From assembly GCA_954871525.1 (NCBI GenBank), contig OX940861.1, forward strand, positions 12,074,842-12,138,841: a stretch of DNA of 64,000 nt, given 5' to 3'. A program made the translations under genes and the position numbers. Origin of the DNA: Parietaria judaica. Taxonomy: Eukaryota > Streptophyta > Magnoliopsida > Rosales > Urticaceae. Of the stretch, positions 1 to 10,405 are shown piece by piece. Positions within the stretch are counted from its first letter, which is position 1. Each line of letters begins with the position of its first letter. The notes below the pieces were generated by a model, which saw only the letters and a program-made list of their open reading frames with translations, did not search any database and was not told the DNA's origin.

Positions 1-621
1 CGGCAGCCATAGGAGAAGCTTCAGAAAAGCTTGCCATTGATAATTTTTTTATGAAGAAGATGAATAGTGGTAAATAGTGGGGTCCACCCACACCACTTCA
101 TCTCTTTTTTAAGTGTTGTCACGTTGTTTAGTTTATGGTGGGACCCATCTTCTTCTTTTTTCAGAGGTCATTTGTGATTTATTTATATCTGTCCCATGAA
201 AATAATATTATTTGTTAATAAGTTTTCAAAATTTATTAAGTTTTCATTTGTTCCTAGTAATATTTAAATATATACAAATACAACACCCATTCGTCTAACA
301 TGTTTTCAAATTCTTAAATTATATATCACAACAAACTAACTTAAGTGCTAAATTTTCTCAAAGTAAAATAGCATAGAATAATATTATAGCTTCGTATTTT
401 CAAGTGATAATGTAATTTTTATGCAAAAAAATAATAATTTAATATATATTAATAAAGAAATATTATGTATTGATTCTTCACGTGATTACGTCAATTTTTT
501 TTTATTAATGAGTATTTGAAGATTATCTTAAAATTTAATATAATTTTTTTATATTCGAAAATATGAGAAAATTTTCAAAACAAATTTCGCCCCCCATATC
601 CGAAAATCCTAGATCCGCCAC
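1..621. other. AT-rich stretch ending in a DNA-transposon-type terminus
   Basis: No gene is visible here. The last 30 bases or so contain a phrase (CTAGATCCGCCAC at 609-621) that reads on the minus strand like the GTGGCGGATCTAG ends of common plant TIR transposons. If so, this is the right end of an element whose left end lies outside the window. No partner terminus or target duplication can be shown, so the call is weak. Confidence 0.3.
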
Positions 622-1358
622 ATGAAGGTGGAGGTGCTCCCTTTCATCGTAGCAGGGCGTGAAGAGGAGAACATGTCACCTTCAAAGGGCGTTTCCACAC
701 CAAGTTCTCCGTCGAAGAAGCCATCAACCCGGTCTAGAGATGGACATGAAACAGAGGTACCGCTGCCCCCTCGTCACTCAATTGAGTCCTCAAGCATAAT
801 CAAGATGCTTGATGACATTAAGAAAAAACAAGAGGCCGAAGCTGCAAAATTTGACGAATTTTTACGGAAACAAGAAGTGCAAGAGGCAAATATCCTTGAC
901 TTGGTACGTTATATTTATATTTGTACATTTATTATATATAATTTTACCAATTATTATATTTTGTTTAATCTATAATAATGAAATGTTGATTTTTTTTTTT
1001 TTGGCAGACCAAGAAAACAAGCATAATTTTTAAGATTGTTCGTGACTTTGTTGAGTATAATCCCCATCTCAAACAAATGCCGATCCCCAAGAAACACCTA
1101 CCTACCGACCCGACACCACCTCCCAAGCAACCCGACCCAGCCACCGAGCCCAGCCCGAAAAGATCAAAACCGAGTCCTAAAGAAAGCATATCCCACAAGA
1201 AACTTGACCCGAGCCCGAAGAAATCAAACCCGAGTCCCAAGAAACCCGACCCATCTCCGGAGCCAAGCCCACGGAAACATTACCTGACAAGAAGCACGAC
1301 CCCCAAGAAATCAGACTCTAGTCCCGAGAAAACCAAAGAACCCCAAATTATATTCTAA
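622..1358 (+). CDS. hypothetical two-exon SPKK-rich protein
   Basis: Family not recognised. Exon 1 runs 622-903 and exon 2 runs 1008-1358, with a GT...CAG intron between them that keeps phase 0, giving about 210 residues. The first exon is hydrophilic, with Ser/Pro-rich then Lys/Glu-rich helical sequence that could form a short coiled coil around residues 55-94. The second exon is a proline-lysine-serine tail with many SPKK, SPKR and SPRK motifs. Motifs of this kind bind AT-rich DNA minor grooves in histone H1-like tails, but that role is only a suggestion here. It starts immediately after a transposon-like terminus, so it may be a gene fragment carried or truncated by a mobile element, and the true start may be lost. 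The matching phases across the intron are the main support for its being coding. Confidence 0.45.
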
Positions 1359-1827
1359 TATCGGTTCAATAATATTTGGGAGGGTTTGATTTTGTTTCTC
1401 TTTTAAAACTAAGAAGTGAAAAATTGAATGTATCATAGAACTTAAACAAATTTTCAATAAAACAGTTTTGCTTCAGATGTTTTGGTTATGTACAAATTCT
1501 GGTTTGTTTCAAAATGTTAAAAACAAATAGCTTAAATGATTAAAAAAAAAAAAAACTAAAACTAAAACCATATTTTATTTATGAAAATAAATATTGAGGA
1601 AACAAATACCTCCCAGTTCTTTATATTTTCGCAAAAGAAAATTTAACATTGATAAAACATACTTCATGATAAGCATTCCCCTCAAAATCTCCATTAGTCG
1701 TTTTCTTCTCTCTTAATCAACTGCAAATAAAACACTCATAAAATCTCCGTAGAAGTACTTAATAAAAAAAAAAAAAACTAACAAAACAAAAATTAATATT
1801 TAAAATAGAAAAAACAAAACAATAAAA

Positions 1828-1829
<2 letters not shown>

Positions 1830-1877
<48 letters not shown>
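1830..1877. repeat. (TA)n microsatellite
   Basis: Uninterrupted AT dinucleotide run of about 48 bp. Similar TA runs recur through the window (for example 2389-2426, 36017-36056, 39006-39047, 49222-49258). Confidence 0.95.
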
Positions 1878-1880
<3 letters not shown>

Positions 1881-1953
1881 ACAATCAACTTTTAATTGAT
1901 AAGCTCTTGGAGTATGTCTACTCTTATTCTTGATTGTGTCCACTCCTAATCAT

Positions 1954-2386
1954 TAGGGGTGCAAATAATACCCGGAAACCGGGTAATTATCCGGAACCGA
2001 ATCCGTATCCGGATTTAAAAACCGGAACCAAAACCGTATCCGAATTCCGGTTACGGGTACCCGTATCCGGATTCAAAACCGGTTCCGGGTACCGGGTAGT
2101 AAAATTAAAAAAATCGGGTACCCGGTTTATTACCCTGTTTTAGTTTTGTTTTTTTATTTTTATGTTAATTTAATTTTTAGGGTTAGTCTTTAGGGCTCGA
2201 CTTCATTTTCACTCCCGCCTCCCTCGCATCTTGCCGACTTCATTTCCTTCCCCGACTTTATTTCACACACATCTGTAATTGAAAATAAAATAAAAAAGCG
2301 TAAATAATATTCAGCATGTACTAAATGAATGTTTTAACATCATAAATAAAATTAATATTATAAGTTGTTATGAAGATTGGATAAAA

Positions 2387-2429
<43 letters not shown>

Positions 2430-2657
2430 AAGGTATATACATGTACATTACATTACATATCTTGCAACACAATATATTTTGAGAAATAAAAAGTAATTAC
2501 CCAAAACCGGGTACCGGTACCGGGTATCAAAATACAGATACCCGGATTTCGGGTACCCGGATTTCGGATACCGGTTCCGGGTATCAATTTTCGGATTCCC
2601 GGATTCCGGTTCCGGGTACCTCGAAAAAACCGGGTACCCTACCCGGTTGCACCCCTA
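1954..2657. mobile_element. non-autonomous hAT-type element with CCGGGTA-rich ends
   Basis: The element begins TAGGGGTGCAA and ends TTGCACCCCTA, a perfect 11-bp terminal inverted repeat. Flanks are CTAATCAT at 1946-1953 and GTAATCAT at 2658-2665, an 8-bp target duplication with one mismatch, as expected for hAT transposases. Both ends are packed with CCGGGTA/TACCCGG repeats in both orientations, while the centre (about 2150-2480) is AT-rich and includes a TA microsatellite. It has no transposase coding, so it would depend on an autonomous relative. The dense subterminal repeats are plausible transposase binding sites, as in Ac/Ds, but that is inference. Confidence 0.85.
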
Positions 2658-2665
2658 GTAATCAT

Positions 2666-3612
2666 ATGTAAATGAAACAATTCAATCGTTAAAAAAAAAA
2701 AAAAAAAAAAAATCCACAAAGTTTAAATTACAGAAGAAAAAGAAAAAAAAAGCAAGTAACCAATCTATGTCGTTCAACTTAAATCCTCGAGTAGCCCGTT
2801 GTACGAATCAAGTTTATAGAAACTTCTTTCAAATCATCTGTGCGACTAAAAATATAATGCTAGAGAGAAAATGAAGAAAATATATTGCTACAATCGAATT
2901 TGAAGTGCATAGAGACGAAGAAGAATCAATATTTGATAGCAATATCTATCAATTTCATAATAAAATTTACACTAAGGAATTTCTTTTATACGAAGAGTCT
3001 GTATATACTGTAAGACGAAATGAAACAAAGAACACGAAGAAGGCATAAGGCGACAACAGAGACGGAGAGTAACCGTGCGACCGATCGACGATGTACACGA
3101 CTGAGCGAGGCCGCGATGGAGAGTCAACAAAGGTATTGTGGTGGAAAAAGAAACCAGCGAGAGAGGATGTGTGGGGTCTTGCTATTTGGTTTTTAATGTT
3201 AGAATGTACCCTTTAAAATTTTACAAAAGTGTACTTTAATATGAACTCTTTGGAATTCTTCCTAAATGTTACATTAAGGATCAAACGTTTTTTTATTAAT
3301 GCAATTAAGCTATCAAGATTCAATACTAATTCTGTTATTATTATTACAAAATCAAACGTCCATTTTTGTTTTTGTTTTTCTTATGCTTAGAATTCAAAGG
3401 GTATAAAGGTATATAGACAATGAATAGATATAAAAATAAATAAAAAATTGTTCCAATGAAAAATAATATCTCCACTTACCCATAAACTAATAATAACTTC
3501 ATATAGTTTAATATATATACATATATTTGTATATACATTAAATACCTATCACTTTTTTTTTCATACATCATTAGAAAAAAAAATTGTCCAGAATGTTGAG
3601 AAATAAGTACCT
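2666..3612. other. intergenic stretch, no gene seen
   Basis: AT-rich DNA with a poly-A run near 2691-2711. A short GC-richer island at about 3045-3175 has no long open frame and no family I recognise. Confidence 0.6.
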
Positions 3613-3620
3613 ATCACTTT

Positions 3621-3894
3621 TAGAGCTGAAACTGCCGACGTCGCGATGGGTCGCGACCAAGTCGCCGGAAATCGCGAACCCTGGCGTCGCGACGGGTCGT
3701 GGTTCCGAGAGTCGCGATCGTCGCGATGTTGAGCGAGCGAGAGAGAGAGAGACACAGACTGAGGACGTCGCCACGGCTCGAACTCATCGCGACCCATCGC
3801 GATCTCCAGCCTTCCCGTCGCGATGATCGCGATCTCCTCCTTCCCGTCGCGAGGCGTCGCGACGCCCTCCTTCCCGTCGCGAGTTTCAGCTCTA
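3621..3894. mobile_element. hAT-type MITE loaded with TCGCGA motifs
   Basis: Termini TAGAGCTGAAACT and AGTTTCAGCTCTA are perfect 13-bp inverted repeats. The element is flanked by exact 8-bp direct repeats ATCACTTT (3613-3620 and 3895-3902), the hAT signature. The 274-bp interior is strikingly GC-rich against its AT-rich surroundings and contains about 13 copies of the palindrome TCGCGA, many as CGTCGCGA. Open frames on both strands here come from this repetitiveness and are not genes. It sits just outside or inside the left arm region of the neighbouring foldback element. Confidence 0.88.
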
Positions 3895-3962
3895 ATCACT
3901 TTTAGAGTACCATTAAGTACCATTACTTCAAAAATGTGGCCCACTAAGTACCATTACTTTTA

Positions 3963-4478
3963 AAGTTAATCCCGGCAAAAGTACTATTATTTAGAAAATG
4001 TGGCCCAGTAAGTACCACTTTTTTTTTTTAACTGGACAAAGTTCCAATTCTCTTGATTTGGACCTTTCGTCATCTTACCGTCTTCATCCGTTACTCTGAG
4101 CCACGTGTCAATCACCGAGGTCGGTTTTAATATCCTCGAACTGGAAGCAAACTCGAATTGAACATTGAACGCCGAAGTCGATGATAATATCTCTGAATGA
4201 GCAGGTTCCGAAGTCGGTTAATTTATCATCGACTTTGGTTATTTTAGAACCGACCTCGGTATAATTATCATCGAATTCACGTAACACCGAATTCGGTTAT
4301 AATATCCCCGAATGAGTAGGACTCGAAGTCGGTGATTTTAGAGCCGAATAAGTAACGAATGAAGACGATAAGATGACGGAAAGTCCAAATCAAGAGAATT
4401 GGAACTTTGTCCAGTAAACAAATTGGTACTTATTGGGCCACATTTTCAAAGTAATGGTTCTTTTGCCGGGAATAACCC
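3963..4478. mobile_element. foldback (long-TIR) MITE-like element
   Basis: The left arm starts near AATCCCGGCAAAAG and the right arm ends CTTTTGCCGGGAATA. The arms match in inverted orientation for roughly 130 bp each, covering the phrases with TGGCCCA, TCCAATTCTCTTGATTTGG and AAGACG. The middle (about 4100-4350) contains several diverged CCGAAGTCGGTTATAATATC-like repeats. There is no coding sequence. Exact ends are uncertain by a few bases and I could not demonstrate a target duplication, so the superfamily (Mutator-like versus other) is open. Confidence 0.7.
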
Positions 4479-5783
4479 TTTGTTATATATAAAAAACTAA
4501 AAAATTTAAAACAACTATTAGAAGAAAAACAAAATATCATATCTCATGATAAATATTTTGTTTTGAGAGGTTACTTTTAATTATATCTTAACTCTTTAAT
4601 TAGTAACTTTTCTTATGAGTTATGACGTAATTACTCATAGGGGGTGATTAGTATTCACTGTTGCAATTAAATGAGACAATTTTTCATTTTATAAAGTTAA
4701 AAAATGTCAAAAAATTTGAAATAAGAATACATTTGATCCATTATGCCATGTCATTGTAGATCATTTGGTATACACATAATAAGTCCCACATTAGTTCCGC
4801 ACGGCGAAAAAATAGTAGCGGGATATAATAAATAAAGAAGGGTGTTGTTTTGAAATCACACACAATTATCAATTATGATTAATTCTAGATTTTACTTAGT
4901 TGATCTTTTATTTTGTATGTCAAAAGCTCGCACTGCATTCTCCTTATGGGACATTGTGAAGCTTGATGCCCTCTCTTAAGATCATCAATCTTAAGTTCCG
5001 TATCTAAAATTTCAAAAAAGCATTCTTAGTTCTCTAATATAGTGGTCTAATAAATAAGAGCTATTAATTAATATACAAATAAACAAAATACAACTCCTAT
5101 ATTATTATTGTAACACACACCTTTATATGGAGCAACGTCGATGGCATATAAAAGCCTCCAAGCGCTCCCCCTCTCTTAGCCACGGAATGCTTTCATGGGG
5201 TCCTGGTTGTCTCCCAAATCCCAAATCCCAAATTTAGTGCGTAAACCAAATTTAGTGATAAATGGTCCTACATATTCAACTTATTTTAATATATATGATA
5301 AAACAATGATGTTATATTAGCAATATTACAGTTGATTTTTTATCGTGATTATTCCTTATATTTTTCTTAAAGTGTTATCATTTATTTTTTCACTCCAGTA
5401 AGTTTTAAAGTCCTAAGAGTATTTTAGTTAACTTAAATTTGAATTTGATATAGTAATTTAGTCCGAAGTTTGTTATGTTTACGCTTTAAACTTGAATATA
5501 CTTTACAGTTACGAAAATATCAAGATGTTAAACTTTAGTATAATACTGATATTTCTGATAGAACTAAATGCTCTGTCACCAAGTTGTTCTAATATCACCG
5601 CTTGCACATATGCGGTAAACGATACTAAAAGTATATAAAATTACTTGCTAGTCTTGAGTTATAAAATATAGTTACTGACACTGAAATCTAAAATAACTCC
5701 ACTAAATTACAAAATCACGATCCTTAATCATTTATCATAAAGCAAAGATACAAAAACATTATATTTAAGTAATTATATATTCA
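4479..5783. other. intergenic stretch, no gene seen
   Basis: AT-rich. A phrase near 4781-4840 (AAGTCCCACATTAG followed by GCGGGATATAAT) resembles parts of plant retrotransposon LTRs, but no boundaries can be drawn. No long open frame. Confidence 0.55.
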
Positions 5784-5791
5784 TATGCATA

Positions 5792-6189
5792 CAGGGGCGG
5801 ACCCATGTGTTGGTGGGGTGGCTTATGTCACCCCTAAATTTGTGTGAAAAAATTGTTATACGTATAATTTAAATTAAAAATGATAAAAATAAATTAACTA
5901 TTCTCTCTCACATACGACTTTGTCACCCTCAACATCTCTTCTTTACTCACCATAAATCTGGTTCCCTTTGGAGAAGAGGATGAATAGAAGGGAAGAAAAA
6001 AGAGTTGCAGAAGACGATATTGAAGGAGAAGATGAAGTTGTCAGAAGTATTGTTTTATTTTTTCAATTACTGATTTTTCTTTTCTTGGGTTGTGCGAGGT
6101 ATTTTAATTTTTTAATTGATTTGCTATTTGTTGATGATTTATTTGTTGATGCTAGTGTTTAATGTCTTCACGTAACCATAAAATACTTA

Positions 6190-6228
<39 letters not shown>

Positions 6229-6707
6229 GAAATTAAATGAATAAAGAGAAAGAGTACAGTATTATATGGCAGCAGCTCGCATATGGAAACACTATTTTAA
6301 AATTTATTAATTTTATTGATTAATAAAAAATATTTTTAATTAACCATTTTAAATAGTATATTATACCTGTTATAACCATAATAATTATCGGCATAATCGA
6401 TATCGGCTTTTAAATTTTACCAAAACCCAAACAATATACCTAATATTATCTTCGTCGTATACTCGTAAATTGGACTTGCGAGCAAATTACGGTAAGTGAT
6501 CTTTAAAACATTGACGAACTGACATAGATTACCATACCAAAAAAGCTGCATATATAATATTTTGGTACTGATTCAATTATAGAAGATTTTCGTAACACGA
6601 AAGTAAATCGCTCCATTTTGATGTAACTATGTGCTTTGAAATATTATTAACTATAAAATAATTTATTGGTATGTCACCCCCGAGGTGATTTCCAGGGTCC
6701 GCCCCTG
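5792..6707. mobile_element. non-autonomous hAT element with CAGGGGCGGACCC ends
   Basis: Termini are CAGGGGCGGACCC and GGGTCCGCCCCTG, a perfect 13-bp inverted repeat of a type common in plant hAT elements. Flanks TATGCATA (5784-5791) and TATGCACA (6708-6715) form an 8-bp target duplication with one mismatch. The interior of 916 bp holds only a 64-residue open frame (5968-6162) with no transposase similarity that I recognise, and a TTA microsatellite. It is presumably mobilised in trans or is dead. Confidence 0.87.
6193..6227. repeat. (TTA)n microsatellite
   Basis: About a dozen TTA units inside the hAT element. Confidence 0.9.
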
Positions 6708-6820
6708 TATGCACAATAACGTTGAGTTGCATTTTTTTCTCTCTCTCCTCTTAAAATTTGACTTTCCAAAAATGCACACGTGTTTCTAGTACCACATAAA
6801 TACCCCTAAATATTGTTACA

Positions 6821-7289
6821 GGGTTAATGAAGGAAAAAATACTTAAAGTTTATTAAAAAAAATCTTCGTGTATCTAAAATTTAAAAGTGGTGGCAAAAAT
6901 ACCCAAAGTTGTATTTCGGGAGTTGAGCACTCCATTCTCATAACGTTGTTAACTTACCCGTTAACTCTGGCCACGTGGACAAATCTGTTTTGCTAAGTGT
7001 AATCATTAGGGGTTCAATTAGTTGTATTAATTGGTATTAATTAGGGGTTTAATTCGTTGTTTTGTCATAAACGGGGCTGATGAGGGCTCGTCAACGTGGC
7101 AAAAATTGTTATGTCAGCAACTCACGTTTGTCCACATGGACAGAGTTAACGGTTAAGTTAACGACGTTACGAGTATGGAGTGGTCAACTCCCCAAATGCG
7201 ACTTTGGGTATTTTTGTCACCACTTTTAAACTTTAGATACACGAGGGGTTCTTTGACCAAACTTTTAGTATTTTTGCCGTCATTAATCC
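6821..7289. mobile_element. Mutator-like MITE, first copy of a family
   Basis: Starts GGGTTAATGAAGG and ends CCGTCATTAATCC, with inverted arms of about 170 bp carrying repeated GGCAAAAATACC phrases. The same element type recurs at 39738-40206, where a 9-bp target duplication with one mismatch supports Mutator-type transposition. Here the flanks ATTGTTACA and TTATATATT do not match, so this copy is older or its site has decayed. No coding. Confidence 0.75.
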
Positions 7290-7720
7290 TTATATATTAT
7301 GAGCAGAACTGAAGTATATAAAAATTATTGCCAATGATTTTCATATAGAAAGATGTTATCTTTTAATAAATATGGTTATGATCTAACACACCTAAAATAG
7401 TGGTCTCTTGAAGCACTAAACTCTAATGATGAAGTATTCTGAAATTCATAATAAAAATGATGAAGAAAAATATGTAAGACTCTTGGTTTGTTGAGATATA
7501 TTAGATTCATGGTCCAAGAACAATACGCTGATAGACAACAAAACATGCATTAAACTGCAACGATAAATACAAATACCTTAAGGAATAAAATGAGATATGC
7601 AAATAAATGATAATAGAAACAAACAAATATGTGAAAAATAAGAAAGAGAATATGGCACGTACTATTGAACTTCATAAAGACCCTCAGAATTGCAGCAAAG
7701 AACCATGATAATGTCTCCAC
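7290..7720. other. intergenic stretch, no gene seen
   Basis: AT-rich sequence leading up to the gypsy element target site; nothing recognisable. Confidence 0.6.
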
Positions 7721-7725
7721 ACTCC

Positions 7726-8188
7726 TGATGGGGCCGTATTTTATATTATCAGTTTAATAATATTAGTATCAGTTTTTATTAAGCTTTATTATGTGATTAG
7801 GAGTTGCTGTCGTTAGGAGTGTTTGGTTAAGTAGTTGTGGCTTTGATTTAGAGGTGGATGTCGTTTGTGGGATTTTTTGGACTTTTAGGTTTAATATTTT
7901 GTATTAGTGGGCTTAGGGTTAATCGTTTAGGCTATTAGAGGAGAGCTTGGTCGATTGTTCTGGGTATGTGAGTTTATTGGAGCCTTTGGCCGTCTTGCAT
8001 CACGGAGAGCCTCGGACCTCACTCTCGAAGGATTGGTCCACCATTGTTATCGAGATTTATTCAATAAAAAAGAAAGGGGAATCACCGTTTTGGTGAATTC
8101 CCGTTGGCCGATTTTACGGTATTGTCTTATTTGGCTGTTTGCTGTGTTTTTGGTATTTTTCTACACAATTCTGGTTCGGGATCCATCA
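7726..8188 (+). repeat. gypsy 5' LTR
   Basis: 463-bp terminal repeat, TGATGGGGCC...GATCCATCA, matching 9650-10105 nearly end to end. AATAAAAAAG at about 8062-8071 could serve as a polyadenylation signal. Confidence 0.88.
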
Positions 8189-8191
8189 AAT

Positions 8192-8203
8192 TGGTATCAG
8201 AGC
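8192..8203 (+). promoter_or_regulatory. primer binding site (initiator tRNA-Met type)
   Basis: TGGTATCAGAGC lies 3 bases after the 5' LTR. It is complementary to the 3' end of plant initiator tRNA-Met, the usual primer for minus-strand synthesis in plant LTR elements. Confidence 0.9.
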
Positions 8204-8222
8204 GTTGATCTTGCGACCGGGA

Positions 8223-9649
8223 ATGACGAGACTCGAGCAACATCGGACGAGTCAAAGGGCGGGGGCGATTTCGGCGACTTCACGGCGCTGCTGGACAAGT
8301 TTCGCAGCAAGAAGGCCGAATATATGGGATTGGCGATGCAGGACGCGATTGAACAAGCTGTGGCGCATACGGAAGAGTGCCACAATCGTGCGATGGCTGA
8401 GACGGAAGCGTGCGTGGGTGCGGTGGAGACCCAAGTGCGCTGCCAAGCGCAAGTGAGCACGCAAGGAACGGGAACGAGGCCAAGGCAAGCGACCAGCAGC
8501 CGGCTATTGCGCACGGGAACCGAGGAAAGCAACACGTCGTCCCCGATCAGCACGTCACCAGCCCCGATTTATCCTCTAAGCGTTCAGGAAACCCCGGCTC
8601 GGGGTCAAACGTAACCGAAGATCCGGCATTGACGCAAATTCTCTCGGCTATCCCGGGCGACCGAGATTGGGTTGCACGTATCACCAAGGGGTACTACAAG
8701 GAACTCAACGAACGAGCACGCTTGGCACGCCTTCAACGCTGAAGGATGAGCCAAACGGGCAGATTCCGTACCGAGCAACACCGCTGCCACCACGGGGTGG
8801 CGAGGACAGTGATGGTTCCGATGAGGAGACGGGCTCGAGGGACCACAACGGTAGACCGCCAGAGTACCGCGGCAACGGGGGACAGTGAGAGGGACACAGG
8901 ACCGCATACGACAACTACAAATGCGCCCGTGTTCGAGGGGACCGACACCGAAGAGTGGGTGTACCGAGCCGAGCGGTATTTCGAGGTCAACAAAATCCGG
9001 GGCTATGCACGTGTGAACTCGGCCGGATTATGTCTAGAGGGATCGGCCCATTTGTGGTACAAGGGGAAGGTTCGGAAGGATCCTTTTCTCGGTTGGCGAG
9101 ACTTCAAAACACGATTGTTAGCGTGCTTTCCGGATCCACGAGGCAAGTGCTACAACGACCAACTTGCAAGGGCTGCTCAAAGTGGAACGCTCAGCGACTT
9201 CATTAACGAGATCGAGCGCTTGCAGGAGCACTTACCACACTTTCCAGACGACGTGTTTAAGGACGCCTTGGTGCGCGGGCTGAAACCAGAGCTTCAAACG
9301 ATGGTGATGTGGGTCGCCCGCAAATTTTGGACGCGGCGATTGAATTGGCGATACTCACGGAGTCTAGCGGAGTGGGAAAGCAGCGAGCACGGGACAACAA
9401 CCCAAGTGCCCGAGCAGCGACCGAGAGGCCCTCCAAAGACCTTACCGAAGGCGAGTGAGGTTTGTGTTATAAATGTGAGGAGAAGTTATCGCCCGGACAT
9501 CGTTGCAAAATTGAGATGCGAGTCTCTCTCATTGAGGATCCGATAGAGGAAGTGGAAGATGGTGTGGGGGAAGAACTTACCTAAGTATGACGTGACGAGG
9601 GAATCGGATGATAAGCTTGAGGACAAGCTTGCTTTCGAGGGCGGAGTAA
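8223..9649 (+). pseudogene. gypsy gag pseudogene plus residual pol tail
   Basis: The coding signal hops between frames. One frame covers about 8205-8400 (acidic, helical), another about 8440-8735, a third about 8740-8880, and the best part lies at 8880-9460. That last stretch carries the core gag domain (VYRAERYFEV, LWYKGKV, DFKTRLLACF). A zinc knuckle with pattern C-x2-C-x6-GHRC is read at 9465-9510 in yet another frame. The final bases before the right LTR encode a short acidic stretch ending EDKLAFEGG, which resembles the C-terminus of gypsy polyproteins, implying an internal deletion of essentially all of pol. At least three frameshifts make the gag non-functional as it stands. Confidence 0.8.
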
Positions 9650-10105
9650 TGATGGGACCGTATTTTATATTATTATTTTAATAATATTAGTATTAGTTTT
9701 TATTAAGGTTTATTATGTTATTAGGAGTTGTTGTCGTTTTAGGAGTGTTTGGTTAAGTAGTGGTGGCTTTAGTTTAGAGGTGGATGTCGTTTGTGGGATT
9801 TTTTGGGCTTTTAGGTTTAATATTTTTTATTAGTGGGCTTAGGGTTAATCGTTTAGGCTATTAGAGTAGAGCTTGGTCGATTGTTCTAGGTATGTGAGTT
9901 TATTGGAGCCTTCTTGCATCACGGAGAGCCTCGGACCTCGCTCTCGAAGGATTGGTCCACCATTGTTATCGAGATTTATTCAATAAAAAGAAAGGGGAAT
10001 CACCGTTTTCGTGAATTCTCGTTGGCCGATTTTATGGTATTGTCTTCTTTGGCTGTTTGCTGCGTTTTTGGTATTTTCTACACAATTCTGGTTCGGGATC
10101 CATCA
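9650..10105 (+). repeat. gypsy 3' LTR
   Basis: 456-bp copy of the 5' LTR, followed directly by the ACTCC target duplication. It lacks several bases in the segment following GGAGCC. Confidence 0.88.
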
Positions 10106-10160
10106 ACTCCCTGTACAAAAATGATCAATTAGTTTTACTAAAGATATAAAATTGTGATTC

Positions 10161-10196
<36 letters not shown>

Positions 10197-10405
10197 TCAT
10201 GATTAGCGATACTATTTCTAAAAAATTAACAAGAGTTAAATTGGTGAATTTTCACTATCCTTACAGCAAATTGACTATATACATAAGGCATTAGTTGCTT
10301 GACTATTTTAATTAAGGTACCAGTCTCTAAAAGTTTTTGGAATTCTTTTTAATTTATAATGCTAAATAAATTGCTTTTTATTTAACATATACGTTGTTGG
10401 ACATA

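Larger units (their letters stand above)
7726..10105 (+). mobile_element. Ty3/gypsy-type LTR retrotransposon lacking pol
   Basis: Two LTRs (7726-8188 and 9650-10105) begin TGATGG and end CATCA. The element is flanked by exact 5-bp direct repeats ACTCC (7721-7725 and 10106-10110). A tRNA-Met-type primer binding site follows the left LTR. The internal region is only about 1.46 kb. It carries a frame-broken gag with a retrotransposon gag domain and a zinc knuckle, then jumps to what looks like the last few dozen residues of a pol frame (with EDKLAFEGG) just before the right LTR. Protease, reverse transcriptase, RNase H and integrase are absent. It could move only with help from a relative. The two LTRs differ by several substitutions and small indels, so it is older than the copia elements in this window. 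Confidence 0.88.

Noticed and set aside
3561..3944. Open frames of up to 127 codons on both strands
   Set aside because: They result from the TCGCGA-rich, stop-poor sequence of the MITE; the encoded peptides are simple Arg/Ser repeats.
4780..4840. AAGTCCCACATTAG phrase as a small LTR (TRIM) element
   Set aside because: No second copy, TG...CA boundaries or target duplication could be found.
8139..8993. Several overlapping open frames on both strands in the gypsy gag region
   Set aside because: They are shadows of one frame-broken gag. The plus-strand pieces are described as a single pseudogene and the minus-strand frames have no family signal.
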